Shown here piece by piece: positions 11,101-26,100 of a stretch of DNA of 54,016 nucleotides. The notes below the pieces were generated by a model. That model worked only from the letters and a program-made list of their open reading frames with translations, made no database searches and was not told the origin of the DNA. Numbering within the stretch: position 1 is the stretch's first letter; every line of letters begins with the position of its first letter. Where the stretch lies: positions 1-54,016 of the forward strand of contig UZAE01012067.1 of assembly GCA_900617975.1 (NCBI GenBank), in the 5' to 3' direction. A program made the translations under genes and the position numbers. The stretch is from Rodentolepis nana. Lineage: Eukaryota > Platyhelminthes > Cestoda > Cyclophyllidea > Hymenolepididae.

Positions 11101-14100
11101 GCGATTGGAAAAGCGAAGAAACCGACTTAGGACATCTTTGGAAGTCCAATCAGGGCTCCCTATGTCTTAAAGCCAAAATATCTTCAACTCCAGTTAAAAA
11201 ACCAAAGGCCTCTTCGTGGCTAAAGGGCTTAAGAGTTGGGTCAGCAAAGAAAAATTTCGAAGTTAAAACTCGTTTCAAGAGTCCTCTTGTACCGGCGTCT
11301 GTCAATTTGGAGTGTTTGACTTTTGCCTATTCGATTAATCTTGGACGAGAAAGAAATTCTAATAATCCTGAATCCGCTATTACCCTTTCGCTGCTTCAAC
11401 AACAAGAGGGGTAAAATTTCATTCGATTGAGATTCCTCTTGTCTTATCTGCGTCACATTCTTCCATTAATTGAATTAGTGGCCTCAGCTATCTGGGTATT
11501 TTCGAATAAGTTATATGAGTGGGGTGTTTCTAACCTCTTTCTTCGATATTTCCCCTACATCCTTCTCCGGAATCTTTATCAAGCATTTTTCATTCTTCAT
11601 AGAGTCTGTCCCTCTCGATGTCAAACCTCTGGCAGTTTGTGATTTCAATGATGGTGAAATATGCGGTTGGAAAAGTGAAGAAACGGATTGGGGACATCGG
11701 TGGGCAATTTACCACGGCTCTCTTTGTCTAAAAGCCAAACAATCCTCTTCCAAAAAGCCGAGGCCCTCTTCTTGGCTGGATGAATTAGCAGCCGAATCTC
11801 AGGATACAGATAGTGACATCACGATTCGCTTCAAAAGTCCATCTATTCGAGCATCTATTGGGCTGAAATGTATTGGTTTTGCATATTCGTTCAACTTTCG
11901 AAGCGAGGGTTCTAAGTCTCTTGATACTTCGGCTAGTTTGACGTTACTTCAGCAACAAAAAGGGTATCTCTTCTCCTTGATTCCTCCTTTGGTTTAAGAT
12001 TACAGACGTATGGTGGTTCTTTGCGTTTAATTTTAAGCTTGCTATCGTCTGGAGTTTCTGTGATTTGTTTCATTCTTCCACTCGGTTTAATGACGTGGTT
12101 TTTCGACCACTTTCTTTGCCTCCCGTTTTCGGTTTGGTTGTTACTTATTCTACTATACCTGTTCGCTTTCAGATAATCTCTGAAACAAAATTTGTTTCAC
12201 TTTTTCGGAAAAAAGCTGTATTTTACTTCTGTTTCATTTCTGAGCAATCAGGATCTTCCTTTTTCCCGAAGTTCAGCATCTGCAGTTTATGTCTTTTTAA
12301 GCAGAACATATGAAACATTCAGGCCTATTTCGTGTTTCTTAGAAATCTCACCTCCAATAATTAACCCGCTGGCAGTCTGCGACTTCAACAGCGGTGGAAC
12401 ATGCGGATGGTTCAATGAAGAAGCTGAATGGAAGTACCGTTGGAAGGTCGATCAAGGCTCTCTGTGTCTTAAAGCCAAGCAACCCTCTCCCTCTTTAAAT
12501 GCTGAAGCGTCTTGGATTCCAGTACTTTCGTCGGAAACTTCAGTCGATGAAACAGATATCGTCGCACGTTTTAAAAGTCCTTCTGTTCCGCCTTCAGTTG
12601 GTTTGAAATGTGTCGTTCTTGTGTTCTCGATCAATCATGGTCGAAAAGAGAGCTCCAGGGTTGTTGATGCTTCAGCTTCTCTTTCGTTGCTTCAACAACA
12701 GAAAGGGTATATTTCCAACTCTTATATCTCGAGTCTTGTTTTTGTAGAGATGTCGTGTAGTGCTTTACTGATCCGTTTTGGTGATGTCTTATTTCGATAG
12801 CTTCTCTAAACCCATTTGGATGGTCACGATGATTACTTAAATGGTAGATATTCAAATATATTTCGTTTTTGTTAGACGTCTCCGCGAAACCCCTTGCTAT
12901 CTGTGACTTCAATAATGCAGGAACCTGTGGATGGAAAAGTGAAGAAACTGATCAGGGACATCGTTGGACAATCGAGCATGGCCAGCTCTGCCTTAAAGCC
13001 AAAAAGCCTTTATCTACACCGAAGAATTCGGAGGCATCTTCCTGGCTTCCAGGTTTATCTGCTAAATCAACAAAAGAGGAAACTGATGTGATAGCTCGTT
13101 TCAAGAGTCCTTCTGTTCCACCTTCCTTTGGTTTGAAGTGTATTGGCTATGATTTTTCAATATATCTTGGACGCGGAAAGAACTCCAAAACTCCAGCTAG
13201 TTTGTCATTCCTTCAGCAACAGAAAGGGTATCATTTCTTTTGATTTCGGTCCTCTTGTGGCTTTCCTCTTGTGTCCATTCGAGCATTGGCTTCTTCTTCT
13301 CTTGGTTGTTGATTGGCCTATTTTTGTTCTTATTTAACCTTTTCCGAATGGGAAACTTTCGGACTTATTCCATTCCTGTTCGAATCTCCTTCTTTGAACA
13401 TCAAACCCCTGGATTTTTGTAGCAAGTCATTCCACTCCTAACCATTATCTTGGCTTCCTTGTTTCCCACCAGATTTGATAGACCCAGCAATTGATATTAC
13501 TCTCCTCTTCGAATGTCTTCCTTGTCCATCAAATTTTGGTATGAGACAATTAGAGAAGCAGAAAAGTGCCCATGTCTTGGTATTCTTATCCGTCTAGAGT
13601 TTCTTGTTTTTTTTTTGAGTTCCAGTATCCAAGAGTTTTCTGCCATTGATCTCTCTTTAATTGGGAGTTTCTGGTTCAATAACTGTGATTCTATTGGGTT
13701 TTGATCTCATTTATTTGTTTTTTTGGGTGTCAATCAGTACGAGCAAAATATTTTCAACTGCGTTTCGTCTTTGTTAGAATCCGCACCCTCGAATATCAAA
13801 CCATTGGCGATTTGTGATTTCAACGACGGTGATACTTGCGGATGGATGAACGAAGAGACTGACTGGAGACGACAGTGGATTGTTGATCAAGATTCTCTTT
13901 GTATAATGGCCAGACGATTTCCAAAAATGTCGAAACTTCCTAAGTCGTCGTCTTGGCTTCCCACTTTATTTGTTCAGTCGAATGAGGCAGAAACTGCAAT
14001 TACCACTCGCTTCAAAAGTCCTCCTGTTCTACCGAGTTTTGGTTTGAAGTGCATTGCTTTCACGTATTCAGTCAATGTTGGGCAACCGAAGACTCTAAAG

Positions 14101-17100
14101 ACTGCTAAAAATTCAACTTTTCTTTCTTTACTTCAACAACAAAAGGGGTATAATTCATTTGTCTGTGATCATATTTTGTATTTTATTGTCCTCCTGTGAT
14201 ATTTTGGGCTCACTTTTCTCGGTATCCTCTATCGACTTTCTTTATCTCCTCCCCTTTTCTCGAATTCCGATATTGTCTCTGGCCTTCTTTATTGTTCGTG
14301 TAATTATTTTCAATCGTCGGTTGTCCTAGCAGTTCCTTTGAGTTCGAATTACAATGTTTCTTTGGTTTGAACTTACATTTAAGCCAATCTGCAATTCTGT
14401 TTGAGATGAAGCAAGTGATTTTCAAAAAATTTCGTTTTTGTTAGAATCTCCGCCTCTGGATGTCAAGCCGCTGGCGATTTGTGATTTCAATGACGGTGAA
14501 ACCTGCGGATGGATTAATGAGGAATCTGACTTAAGGCGTCAATGGATTGTTAATGAGGGTTCTTTGTGTCTGAAAGCCAAACAATCTCCTTCAAAATCCT
14601 CTCATCCTAAAGCTTCTTGGATTCCTGGAATAGTCAGTGGTATACAAGAAGTTGAATCCGATGTGACAGCTCGTTTCAAAAGTCCCTCTGTTCCGGCTTC
14701 TATTGGTTTGAAATGTATCGGCTTTACATATTCAGTTCATCTTGGGAAAAGTTCCAAGATTGCTAGGGTTTCGGGCAATCTTACTTTACTTCAACAGCAA
14801 AAGGGGTATTTCTTAATTTCATCCAATTTCTTTCTGTGTTATAAATTCGAGATTATTATAAGGGAATTGTAAGGATTCGAGGTTTCATTCTGTTTTCATT
14901 AATAAGATGTTCCATCTACTCTCCTTTTCCTCTTTCTTACTTCTTCGCTAGAACCTCTGGAGTCATCGAGACTGAAACCTCTAGCTGTTTGTGATTTCGA
15001 CGATGGTGATACTTGCGGTTGGGTACATGAAGAAGCTGTTTGGACGCATCAATGGGGTGTCCAAGATGGATCCCTTTGTCTCAAATCTAAGTCTGCACCT
15101 CCACAGAAAAAGAAGAGCTCTTCTTGGTTTGCCGATCGTTCTGTTAGTAAATCTTTGGATTCTCCAACACAAGTCTCCGTTCGATTTACTAGTCCTCCTA
15201 TTCCTCGTGATGTCAATCTGAATTGTATCGGTTTTACCTATTTTATGGATTTTGGGCATGGAAAGTCTCATGAATCCGTGGGATCCCTGTCCTTACTTCA
15301 ACAACAAAAAGGGTGCATATTGCATTTTCTTTTCGGTATTTGCAAGTTCAAGCTAATTGGACTTTCGTTCTGGGTTCCATTCATGCGTTTGGTTGTTTAG
15401 TCAATTCTAGAATCCCTCTTTTTCATTCCCTCTTCTTGTCTGAGCTTCGGATGAAGGTTACTTCGAAGAAAAGACAAATGACGAAGAAAACTTGTAAGAG
15501 GAACGACGAATTATATGGTCACATTTGGCACTGTCTTTCTTCAGTGTTTCTGCAAAGCTTCAAAGGAACTCCTAATCGACAAAGCTTTCGTCGGCCTCAA
15601 CTCTCGTTTTTAAAAAGAGTTCATCTTGTTTTTGGCTTCTGGTTGTTTCTATCCGACTTGGAATTACATGTCTCTTCATGAATTTTGTTATTAGGAAAAG
15701 TGAAAATGGAACTAAATTATTTCCTTCAATGTATTGGTGATTATCAGTTTGGCTCTTGATCTTTGAAATATTTGTTAAAATCTTCCGAAAGCGCTTATTG
15801 CAGCCACTTGTACCTTTCATGGGGACGATTTCCGAAATTCGGGAGGATTTGCTTTGCTCTCTTCTTCTGAATTCCGTTCTTTAATTTTGAGTCTCCAATA
15901 ATTGAAAGCTCCAACGCATCTCATGCTACTAAGTCTGCCTTTGCTGTAACACGAAGATGGTGGTTTCCTGGTTTTTCTGTATCGAATTCTTTCTATTTCC
16001 AAATCTTTCTTCTTAGGGACTTTTAAATTTCAGCCCTTTGTTTTTCCTCCTTTAGAATCGTTTCCAAAACCTTGGTACATCTGGAATTTTGACGATTCAC
16101 TGGAGGACTGGGCTAACGATGTATCTAATTGGGATCTGAAATGGGAATTAATCGATGGGTCTGTTTGTCTGCACAATGTTCCCGTTAAACCAAAGATCCC
16201 TTCCAAACACAAGCCTTGGGCAAGTTCTAAAGCTAAGAAGGAGGAAGCGACTATTAAAACCACGAAAGCTTCTTTTTGGAGTCCCCCGTTACCGCAAGAC
16301 AGTGAAATGCGTTGCCTAACTCTGAAATATCGATTCAGTCCAGCACCACAGACGACTCAGATCTATAGTCTGGCTATACTGCAACAGCAGGATGGGTGAT
16401 TGATTGTTTTTAGTCAATGCCATGTTTGTGCTTCTCCTGAATTCTATTGGGGTTTTTCCGATGATTCTGGATCCTTTTATTTTCTCTCTATTTCCGAGAT
16501 TTCCGTCTTTTAATCGTTTATTCGATGATATAATCACATCGACGTCCCAGATTTGGTGGATCAACATTCTTCTGACAGCTCTCTTATCTCTCGTTTTGTC
16601 TCCCTAGGTACACCACTGAAGCCCTACTTTGTGTGGACATTCGATAAATCAATGGGAGATTGGAAAAATGATGCGGTGAATTGGCTACAAATGTGGGAGC
16701 TTAGCAATGGAGCTTTATGTTTGAGAAACACTCCAATGAAACCTAAGGAGCCTTCTGAAAGTGTTCCTTGGCTGGTTTCGGAAAAGAAGAAGGAAAAGTT
16801 GACAAAGACTTCAAAAGCACAACTTTGGAGTCCCCCGATTCCGCAGGATCTTGGTCTGCAATGCATAACGATGGATTATCAAATAAGTGGGAAAATGACA
16901 GCTTCTCGGCCTTTTAGTCTGGTTATGCTTCAACACCAGGATGGGTGATTACTAACCTTGATTTTAATCAATGTCAATAAGTGGTTTTGCAGTTTTCTTG
17001 AATTCTGTTTTTTTCCGAAGCTCTTTGTCGATCCTATTTCCATGTTCCTCTTCGCGTTCAGTTTATTGATCTCCTACAATTTGCTCAAGAATTTACGTTT

Positions 17101-20100
17101 CCGTTTCTCATCGATCTAATTACAGAAATTAATGGTGTTTGCTTTTCATTTATGATCTATTTCTTGCTCCCTGACTCCGGCTCCTAAATTCCTTTCTTTG
17201 CAGTTGAGGCTTTACTGGATCTTTCTGTATCCGCTTTATCAGTTGCCCGAAATTCTCCACCAGACTTTGTGGGCACTAATTTCCATTGCTTTGAATTCTT
17301 TTCAGACTATTCAAAATGAGTTTGTTTAAAATCTCCATCAAATGTCCGATCAAAACTCCAACATCTTTTTATTCATCTTCCTTAGATGGTCTACCGAGTC
17401 CCTACTTCACCTGGACGTTTGATGATTCAATGGGGGAATGGTCAAACGATGCAGCAAATTTTCTTCAAAAGTGGGGGCTCCTAGATGCATCTCTCTGTTT
17501 AAGCAATGTCCAAATCAAACCAACGAAGACTTATCAAAGTCCACCGTGGCTTGTTGCGAAAAAGAAGGAGAAGGAGATAATTGCGAAAAATTCCAAAGCA
17601 CTCCTTTGGAGTCCACCTATTCCACAAGATATTGGGATACGTTGCATCACAATGGATTATAAAATTCATGACGTGTCTTTGAAAGCTGAATCTTTTAGTT
17701 TCACTATGCTTCAGCAACAAGATGGGTAAATAGTCAGCCGTTTCTCCAACTTTTTCGCTTCATTTTCTGGATTCTGCTCTTGCAACTTTCCTCCTACGAT
17801 AGGCTATAACGTTTTGGCCTACTCAAATGAATATACTACTTTCAGTTTGGCAATTTGCTTTAGATTATGAAATATTGGTGTTTTCGAAATTTCTCCTAAT
17901 TTTTTTCAGTTTTATTTTCATTTTTGAGGGATTCTTTAAGAAATTTTGACTAGTTTAAGATCACCCCCCACGCCCTCCCCATTGGCCCACCATTTAGCAT
18001 TTATTTGATTGATCGTTGCCTTGTCCAAATCAATGCTAAGTCACCTTGATACGTGAAATAACTAATTCAATGTCAGTTGATGAATATTTCATCGATGCTA
18101 TTCCTTCCGTTTTACCTAGAAGCCCTACCGAAACCTATCTACGTTTGGAAATTTAACGTAAACATGGGCAAGTGGATTAATGACGCATCGAACTGGAATC
18201 AAAAGTGGGAACTTGATGACGGTTCTATTTGTTTGAAGAATATCCCGATTGAAACCGAAATTGATGAAGAGGATATCGCATTGTTTTCAGTTGATACCCC
18301 CGTGGAACCTAAAACTCCGAAAATTACCAAAGCACGGCTTTGGAGTCCTCCAATTCGACAAACTATTGGAATGCGATGCATAACTTTTGGCTATGGAATT
18401 CATGTGCATTCAGATGATTCCGAAATCTACAGCTTAGCTGTATTACAACAACAGGATGGGTGATTAGTTTCTCAATATTTATCTTTCTCTCTTTATTCAA
18501 CAGTTTATCCTCCACTCTAATAATTATATCGCAGTCGCTTAACTTCAGTTCTGATTCTTTTTTCTTGATTTTTGGGTCTCCTAAAACATATTACGAGCCA
18601 ACCGATATATTCTACTGGTTTCTTGACTGTCCATCATCATATTATCGTCCCTGTTAAAGACGTTTCTGTCCGAAATTTAAAATATGTCCGTAGACATCAT
18701 TGGTTGCGTTTTTAAGATAACTATTTCACGGACGACTTTCCTTCTGTCTTGCCTAGACTCACTTCCAAAGCCCTTCTACGTTTGGACATTCAACGAGAAC
18801 ATGGGAAAGTGGGCCAATGACCTCTCAAATTGGAATCAAAAGTGGGGACTTGTGGATGGTACGATTTGCTTAAAAAATGTTCCTGCAGATACTGAAGTCA
18901 TCGAGGAGGACATGCCATGGTTAGCTGTGAATCCTAAGGTGGAAGAAGTATCCCAGAAGAGCACTAAATCTCCGCTTTGGAGTCCACCAATTCGAAAGTC
19001 GATAGGGATGCGCTGCTTAATAATGGATTATATCATCAATGTTGATTCGGGCGAAACAGACGGCTATAGTCTAACTGTATTACAGCAACAAGATGGGTGA
19101 TTACGTATAATGATCAGTTATTTCCCCCCTAATAAGCAAATGCAGCATAATACTATTGCTACTATGCATTGTTAGTGTGGGTATGATTTCTTCCTTCCGA
19201 TCTGTGGTGATCTGATCTGCTGAATTTTTAGTTCTGTCTCCGGCCTCTTTGTTTTTAATATCAACGAGTATATCAAGAAGGTTTTTCTTTTTTATTTTCT
19301 TTAGATAGGCTTTTGAAGCTCTTTTAGTTCTTCGACTTATCCAATGATGTTTTTATTTGAAATCAAAAATATATAAACTTCTAGAGGAGGTCTATGCTTT
19401 GCAAAATGTTCAATTTGGATGTTAAGCTGAAATGAACGACCTGCCGTTGTTCAGACCTCTGTCTGAACTGGAAAGTAAACCTCAGAGCACAAAAAGTCGA
19501 TGCTAAGGAGATGGAAAATTGCAGTTTGGTTGTGCTACAGCAACGGGATGAATGATCATCCCAACTACTTTCGGCTTAAATGAATTTTTTTCCGTCACGA
19601 AGTTCTTTACTTTGACTTCTTACATCATTTTCTACACAAATTGTTTGGTTCTTTAAAATTCGTTGAATCCTTTTTGGATCGATGACAATTTCCGAAATCG
19701 GCACTTCATCACTGTAATCTAATTAGTGAAATGTTTGTTCCATTCCTACATTCATTCATCCTTAAATAGAACTCCAGCTTCTCACCTATCTTCATTCAGA
19801 TCTCCTTTAGATCTCCTTTATTGATATTTCATGATTGTCAAACAAAGATAATTCCAGTCCATTCAGCTTGCACTTCTATTTCCTTCAGAAGCAGCTCTTC
19901 TGACTCCTTTCCACATATGGATTTTCAATTAAAACATTTGAAAATGAACAATAGGTGCGGCTAATTGAAATCAGAATGTGAACTCACATGTGGTGTTTTA
20001 GTTGTTTGAAGCGTACGACAAACTGCTGAATGTGATATGCCCGGGTTGAATATTATGCTCAAAACAGATATCAGGACTTCTATGAACTCCAGATCGCCTC

Positions 20101-23100
20101 TTCCAAAAGCCGCTGAAATACGTAGCATTATAGTGGACTAAAAAATCCACATAGTTTCGAAGGAACCTGAACTCTTCTGCCTGATTGCTTCTTTTTTATT
20201 TCCGAGTCGTAAACAAATCTTTCCTTTTGTTGAGTAGCTCTCGACTAAACTCCCCTATTCTTGATCGTAAATTTTTTCCCCGGTGTCCCTACTGCAGTAT
20301 CATTTATCTCTCCGTGATTCAGCTTTTTTTGAGTGAAATTACACAACTATCCGTCTCTATTCGGCACTCCTATTGACAACAATTTTGCTCTCTGTGATTA
20401 CCAGTGCTCACTCGCCAACTCTACTCAATTTACCCCTCTGTTTTCTTTAGACGAAAATGTGCCAAAGCCTTTCTTCGTTTGGACCTTCGATGAAAGTATG
20501 GGAAAGTGGACTAATGATCAAGCAAATTGGAATCAAAAGTGGGAGCTTGTTGATGGAGCTATTTGTTTGAAGAACATCCCCATGGAACCTGATGCACCCG
20601 GCGATGATATGCCTTGGTTCGCCATGAAGCCGAAGAAAGGAAACAAAGTCCCGAAAAGTTCCAAAGCACCACTTTGGAGCCCACCTATTCCTGATACGGC
20701 TGGAATGCGTTGTATCACGATTGACTACAACTTTCTAGTTGATTCGGATGAAACTAATACCTATAGTCTAGCTGTTTTGCAGCAGCAGGATGGGTGATTT
20801 GCATTTTTCTGCTTCTTGGGTCTTGTTAAAATAACAACTGGGTTGATAGTGGATTTTAGTGAAATTTGTTGCCACCTCTTTTGGGTGCAAGCTGAGATAC
20901 TTCTTTCTGGGTGAATTTTCTCCTTCCCTGATCCTTGTCCTTCCATTCGCTCAAAGTCACTACGTTCTGAGTCAATGTCATTTCGATCGGAATCCTTCTA
21001 ATTCTGTCTCCATTTTCACAATTGTAGATGCCTCTCCAGTATTCCACGTTTGGACATTTAACAACGATTTGGAATACTGGACAAACGATGATGAGGTTGG
21101 AAGTCAGAAATGGTTGTCGATGCCATCTCTTCGATCAGTTTGTCTGTCGGCTAACCCACCGTCTTCTGTCATAAATGATCCAAGAAGACCAGTATGGATG
21201 AATGAAGAAGCGAAATCAGTTGAAACATCCATCGGTTCGAAAGCCCGACTTCGAAGTCCCAAGATTCCGGGCAAAGTCAATATGCAATGCTTGGCTATTA
21301 CTTATGGGATATTTTCTGGTTCTAGTGATGAATCATTCATTCCTGGAGCTTCATTGTCGATTCTTGAGAAGCGTGATAGGTGCCTGAACTTTTTACTTTC
21401 TAATCGAGGTTTTTGTAGTTTCTTATTCTATATTTTGGTCATTCTGAGGTCTTTCCGTTTTTCTATGGTTGAAAATTATTGACAATGTCTATGCAGATCT
21501 TCTTGATAGACAATCTTTTATTTTCTCGTCTTGATGTTTGATGTTGGCTTGAATGACCGGATAACTAACGCTGGACGTTGGAGTAACGTTTCAAACGGAT
21601 CATGTCTGGCGATAAATTGGGGATTTGAATCCTTTCATTTTTATAGAAAGGCCCATTGTTGATTAAAATGAATATAGACGGATCGGAATCCATTCACGTT
21701 TTAGCTCGGCCCAGTGACTCAAAGGTACCTTCAAAATTTGGAGCAGATGTCTGATTGTTGAATACATCCTTAATCTTGGCAAATCTGATGGAAGAGTATT
21801 CCAAACTGCAATTGGTCTATCTCTGCGCCCGCGTTGATCTATTTATTATGTACATTTATCACCAGAACTGTCGGCTATATGAAATTTATGCAAACATGAA
21901 GCCATGTCCTCCGGTTAAATGAGTTTCTTTTCTATTTCTCTACTCATTGCTGCGCAGCGGGTTTGATAAAAATGCTGAGATCTGTTTGAACATTTCGTCT
22001 GAGTAACGAATTATCTTTGTTATCTTCATCTCTAGGTTCACTAAAGCCGCTTTTAACTTGGAGCTTCACGGAGGACCTAGAGGACTGGACAAACGACGGC
22101 GACAATTGGCTAGCGAAGTGGAAGAATATAAAAATTAGCAAAGAAAACATGGTTTGCCTCAGCGCGAAAGCTTCCCAACGAAGTCGCCAGTCGTTATTAT
22201 TAGCAGAAGAGGAAATATCTTCCAAAACAGCCATTCAAGCTCGACTCTTGAGTCCCCTAATACCCGGGCGACTTAATATGCATTGTCTGAGCCTCGCTTA
22301 TTCTTTCAATTCTGGCTCCGACAGGAAGGTTTCAAAATCCTTCAGTTTGGGCTTGTTACAGCGTCAAAAAGGGTGCCTATTCTACTCTATTCTGAATTCT
22401 ATTGTTTCTGTGAGGTTTTTTACTCCATTTTTTTCCTTGAAATTTTTTCTACTTTCGATTTCTCGTATTCTAGTTAGATTTCTATGACTCGATCAATTTT
22501 CGGTTTTGTTTTCACTTCTCATAACTTGGATGCTTAATTGAGACCTGGAAGAATGAAAGCACGGTGGTGATAATTGACTACAAAGTGGAAAAATTTTCGT
22601 ACGAAACATCACAACTCAATCGGCAATCAATTCCTTTATTGTAAAGAGATTCTAAGCTTATCTTATTTTCGAGTCCTGCTATTTCTTCTGTGCCTTCGCT
22701 ACGACCCCTTGTACGAGTCTCTTCCCCCCATTTCGGTGTTGGAGGCCGAATTTCGAGTTATTTTAGCCTTTCTCCACTTTTAGAGGCAGAAGGGGTGTAT
22801 GTTCATGCCCTTTTACTTTTTCGGTAGAAGTTTTTAAGCTGGAACGATGTGTTCCATTCTGGTTGGCTGTCTTCCTTGTCCAATGCCAAGTTGGGAGGAA
22901 AACTAACGCCAACACATTGCCATAAGCACGAGTCATGCTTCTCGTTGATTCGTTGAGGATACAGCCAATCGTGGTCCACCTTGTGACGCACGTGCGCGCC
23001 TTTTGCGACTGAAATTGTCATTGTGAGACCATTTACCTTTGCCGCATGCATTGGTAGAATATGCGTCATCTTACCAAATTTTTAAGAGGCAGTTGGTCTG

Positions 23101-26100
23101 TCTGTCAATTATTGTGGTAATGACGCTCCAGCTGGGTTGTCAAGCCTTCAGTATGAAAATGAGGGTAATAAAGTAATCTCGTTTCTTCATCTCGCCTAGG
23201 CTACCAACTGAATCTATTCGCCTGTGATTTTGAATCTCCTGGAAGCAAGTCTTTCTGTGGATGGAATATCGATCCAAGAGACAATGGGGCAATATGGGGT
23301 ATTTCACTTGACTCTACTCTTAATTCAAACACTCTTTGCTTGATTCCATCATCAAGCCCAGGGCCCAATTTCAATGAAGATGAAGACGATTTTGGCAAAT
23401 CTAATGATTCTCAAATGAGAGCGAAATTTTGGAGTCCAAAGTTTCGTTCGACTAAATCCGATTTCGCTCCCCAATGCATCAAGTTCTTATATAAGTTTGA
23501 TCAATGGACTAGTGATCAGCAATCAAGTCTTAGTGTTATGCGTCATTCGGCAAGGTATTCTGGAATTTTGTCTTTCTGTTTATTCATTCACTGGTGGATT
23601 GGATCTGTCCAATTGATCCGATTTTAATCTTCGATTTCGGGGTGATTTTTTTTAAGTGCGGAGACTTTCACATCTGGTTTTCATTTGTCACAAGATTTGA
23701 GTTATATAGGTACTGGGTTTTAACAGAACACATTTTATAGACCTCTTTCTATTTATCCTTAGATGCATCTTCAATTAAATGCGGATTTGAGAATGGAACT
23801 CTATGCGAATGGACAAATGATCCAAACAATTGGTTCGCAACATGGAATGTCGATCCAGACTTAACTCTCTGCCTTAAGCAACACCGCCCTGTTTCGGGAA
23901 AGCAAAAGTCACTGTCAGCCAGCATCTATGGTCCATTTTTGAATGGAGGGAGTAGATTGAAATGCGTCCAATTTAGCTATTCATTTTCTAGTCGTGCTCT
24001 GCAATATCAGTCTTCTAGACTGTCGCTTCAACAGAAGCAAATGGGGTAAGAATGGCAGATTTCGTCTAATGGCATTTGGCCAAGTACCATCTGCTCCCAT
24101 TCAAGTCCCAACTGACTAATTAATGCCGTTAGGCCAACAAATAGTGGAACTTGAAATCTTCTATCATACCATATTCCCTTCTAGTATGAATGTTGAGTCT
24201 TGGGCTTCTTTCCTCAATCAAGATGGTGATTGATACAAAGCTGAAATACCTGATGACTGGATTTATTCGTCCAATCTTATGAATGATTAAATCTGGTCTT
24301 TGAATATTGCTTAAAAATTAATCCTGACAGCTGAAAATTCTAGAACGCTTCACAATCGTCACGCTGCTTCCTCAATCATGCAAGAAGTCGACTGAAATCG
24401 CTGTTATTATTAGCAATTAAAACTTCTGGTATCTTGTACGAACTTCACAAAATTATTCTTTGAAAATGGCGAATAATGCGTATTAATTGGAAATAATTCG
24501 TTCACCTAGTCTACATCTTGGAAGAGGATTTTGTTCTTCCCTGTTCATATCGACCTAACGAATAACGATTTTCTGTCATCTGTTATTAATCAATTCTTCC
24601 AATAGTCTTTCATGATGATACTCCAGGACTCACAATCGGCGTTATTTAAATTTTGGAAGCTACTATGACCGCTTCTCTCGAATACTCCTTGAAGAAATAT
24701 AGGAAGAAATGCCGAAATGTCAAATAAAATATTCTTTCCTTCCTCCAATGGGGAGGCTTTTGTGACGCTTCAAGCGCCTTTTATCCAATCATCATCTTCT
24801 AAGAAGCAATCTTTTATCTATTTCAGCATTCAACCTATCACTCTTCTCCTGCGATTTTGAAACTCAAGGATCAAGAACATTTTGCGGATGGAAAGACGAT
24901 CCTAGAGACAATGGAGTAACTTGGAGTATCATCGAAGACTCCAATCTCAAATCGAACATTCTCTGTTTGTCTCCTTCTGCAACGAAGCGCTTCTCAAATC
25001 AAGATGATTTTGAAGATGACGTCGATTTTGGCTCTAGCAGCATGGAAGAAACCTCCCTTAGGGCAAAATTATGGAGCCCGAAATATCGCATCGCAAATGG
25101 CGATTCCGCACCACGATGTGTCAAGTTCTTGTTCAAATTTGATCCAGTTGAAATTGACGAACTCTTCGCTTTAAGTCTAATGAGCCATTCATTAAGGTGA
25201 TGATTCGTCTGCTGAAATACGCTGTGAATAACTTCCTGTCGCTTCTCGTCAGCTCGACTTTTGGGGGTTTCGCTTCTTAGTTACCTCTTCTAGGCCTCTG
25301 AAGTTCTTTTTTTAAGCTTCTAGCTTAGTCTCCTTTTTAGCCTACCCCGACGAGTGTTCAGGTTGTTCCAAGTTTCCATTCTAATCTCTGAATATTTTAC
25401 CATTTCAGGCGAATTTCGACCTTCAAAATCATCATTGGATTGTAACTTTGATGGATCTTCAAGTTGGATGCCTGATCCACGTGATAGTTCAGCAAAATGG
25501 CAGCTTTTAAATGACGCTATGTGTTTGCGTCCCATCATTTTATCGTCAACTTTTCATGCATTCATGTCCAGTAATCATAGTGCTCGACTCTGGAGCCATG
25601 ATATTCCTTCCATTCTTAGTATTCGGTGCCTCCGCTTTGACTACTTTCTTAGTCCTATTAATGAAATCTTCCTTTCTCTTCAACTGCACTCGTCGGGGTA
25701 TGAAATGGGACCCCTCTAGATTAGAATTAGCTTAAGGGCATCTTAGGCCACTCTATTAGCTTTGCTATTTTGTTTTTCATTAACCCAAAGTAAAGTAATA
25801 ATTGTATGCGTCATATTTATGCATTTTTTAAACATTATATTTCTTCCTATTTTGCTTTCCATTTCATCCTTCCATTCTTGGTGTGCAAAATCCCAGGTGT
25901 GTGTGTCTGTCGTTTCGTTTTCATTTGGACTTCTGTTTGTCGTGATAGTCTGCTATCTTATGACCCCATAGGTGCCTTAATTAGATTAGTTTCTTCTCTT
26001 GTAGGGCAACTAAGGTATCGCAGTCTCTTGTCTCCCTTCTTAATCTTTGGTGTGTATGATGGAATGGCTGCTAACTTCGATCGCTTGAATTAGGGGGTTT

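Noticed and set aside
6867..25697. Reading each N-array open frame as a separate small gene (many start with an apparent Met or GTG/TTG).
   Set aside because: All lack their own start context and stop; every one is bounded by AG and GT at equivalent positions with the same phases, so they are exons of one gene.
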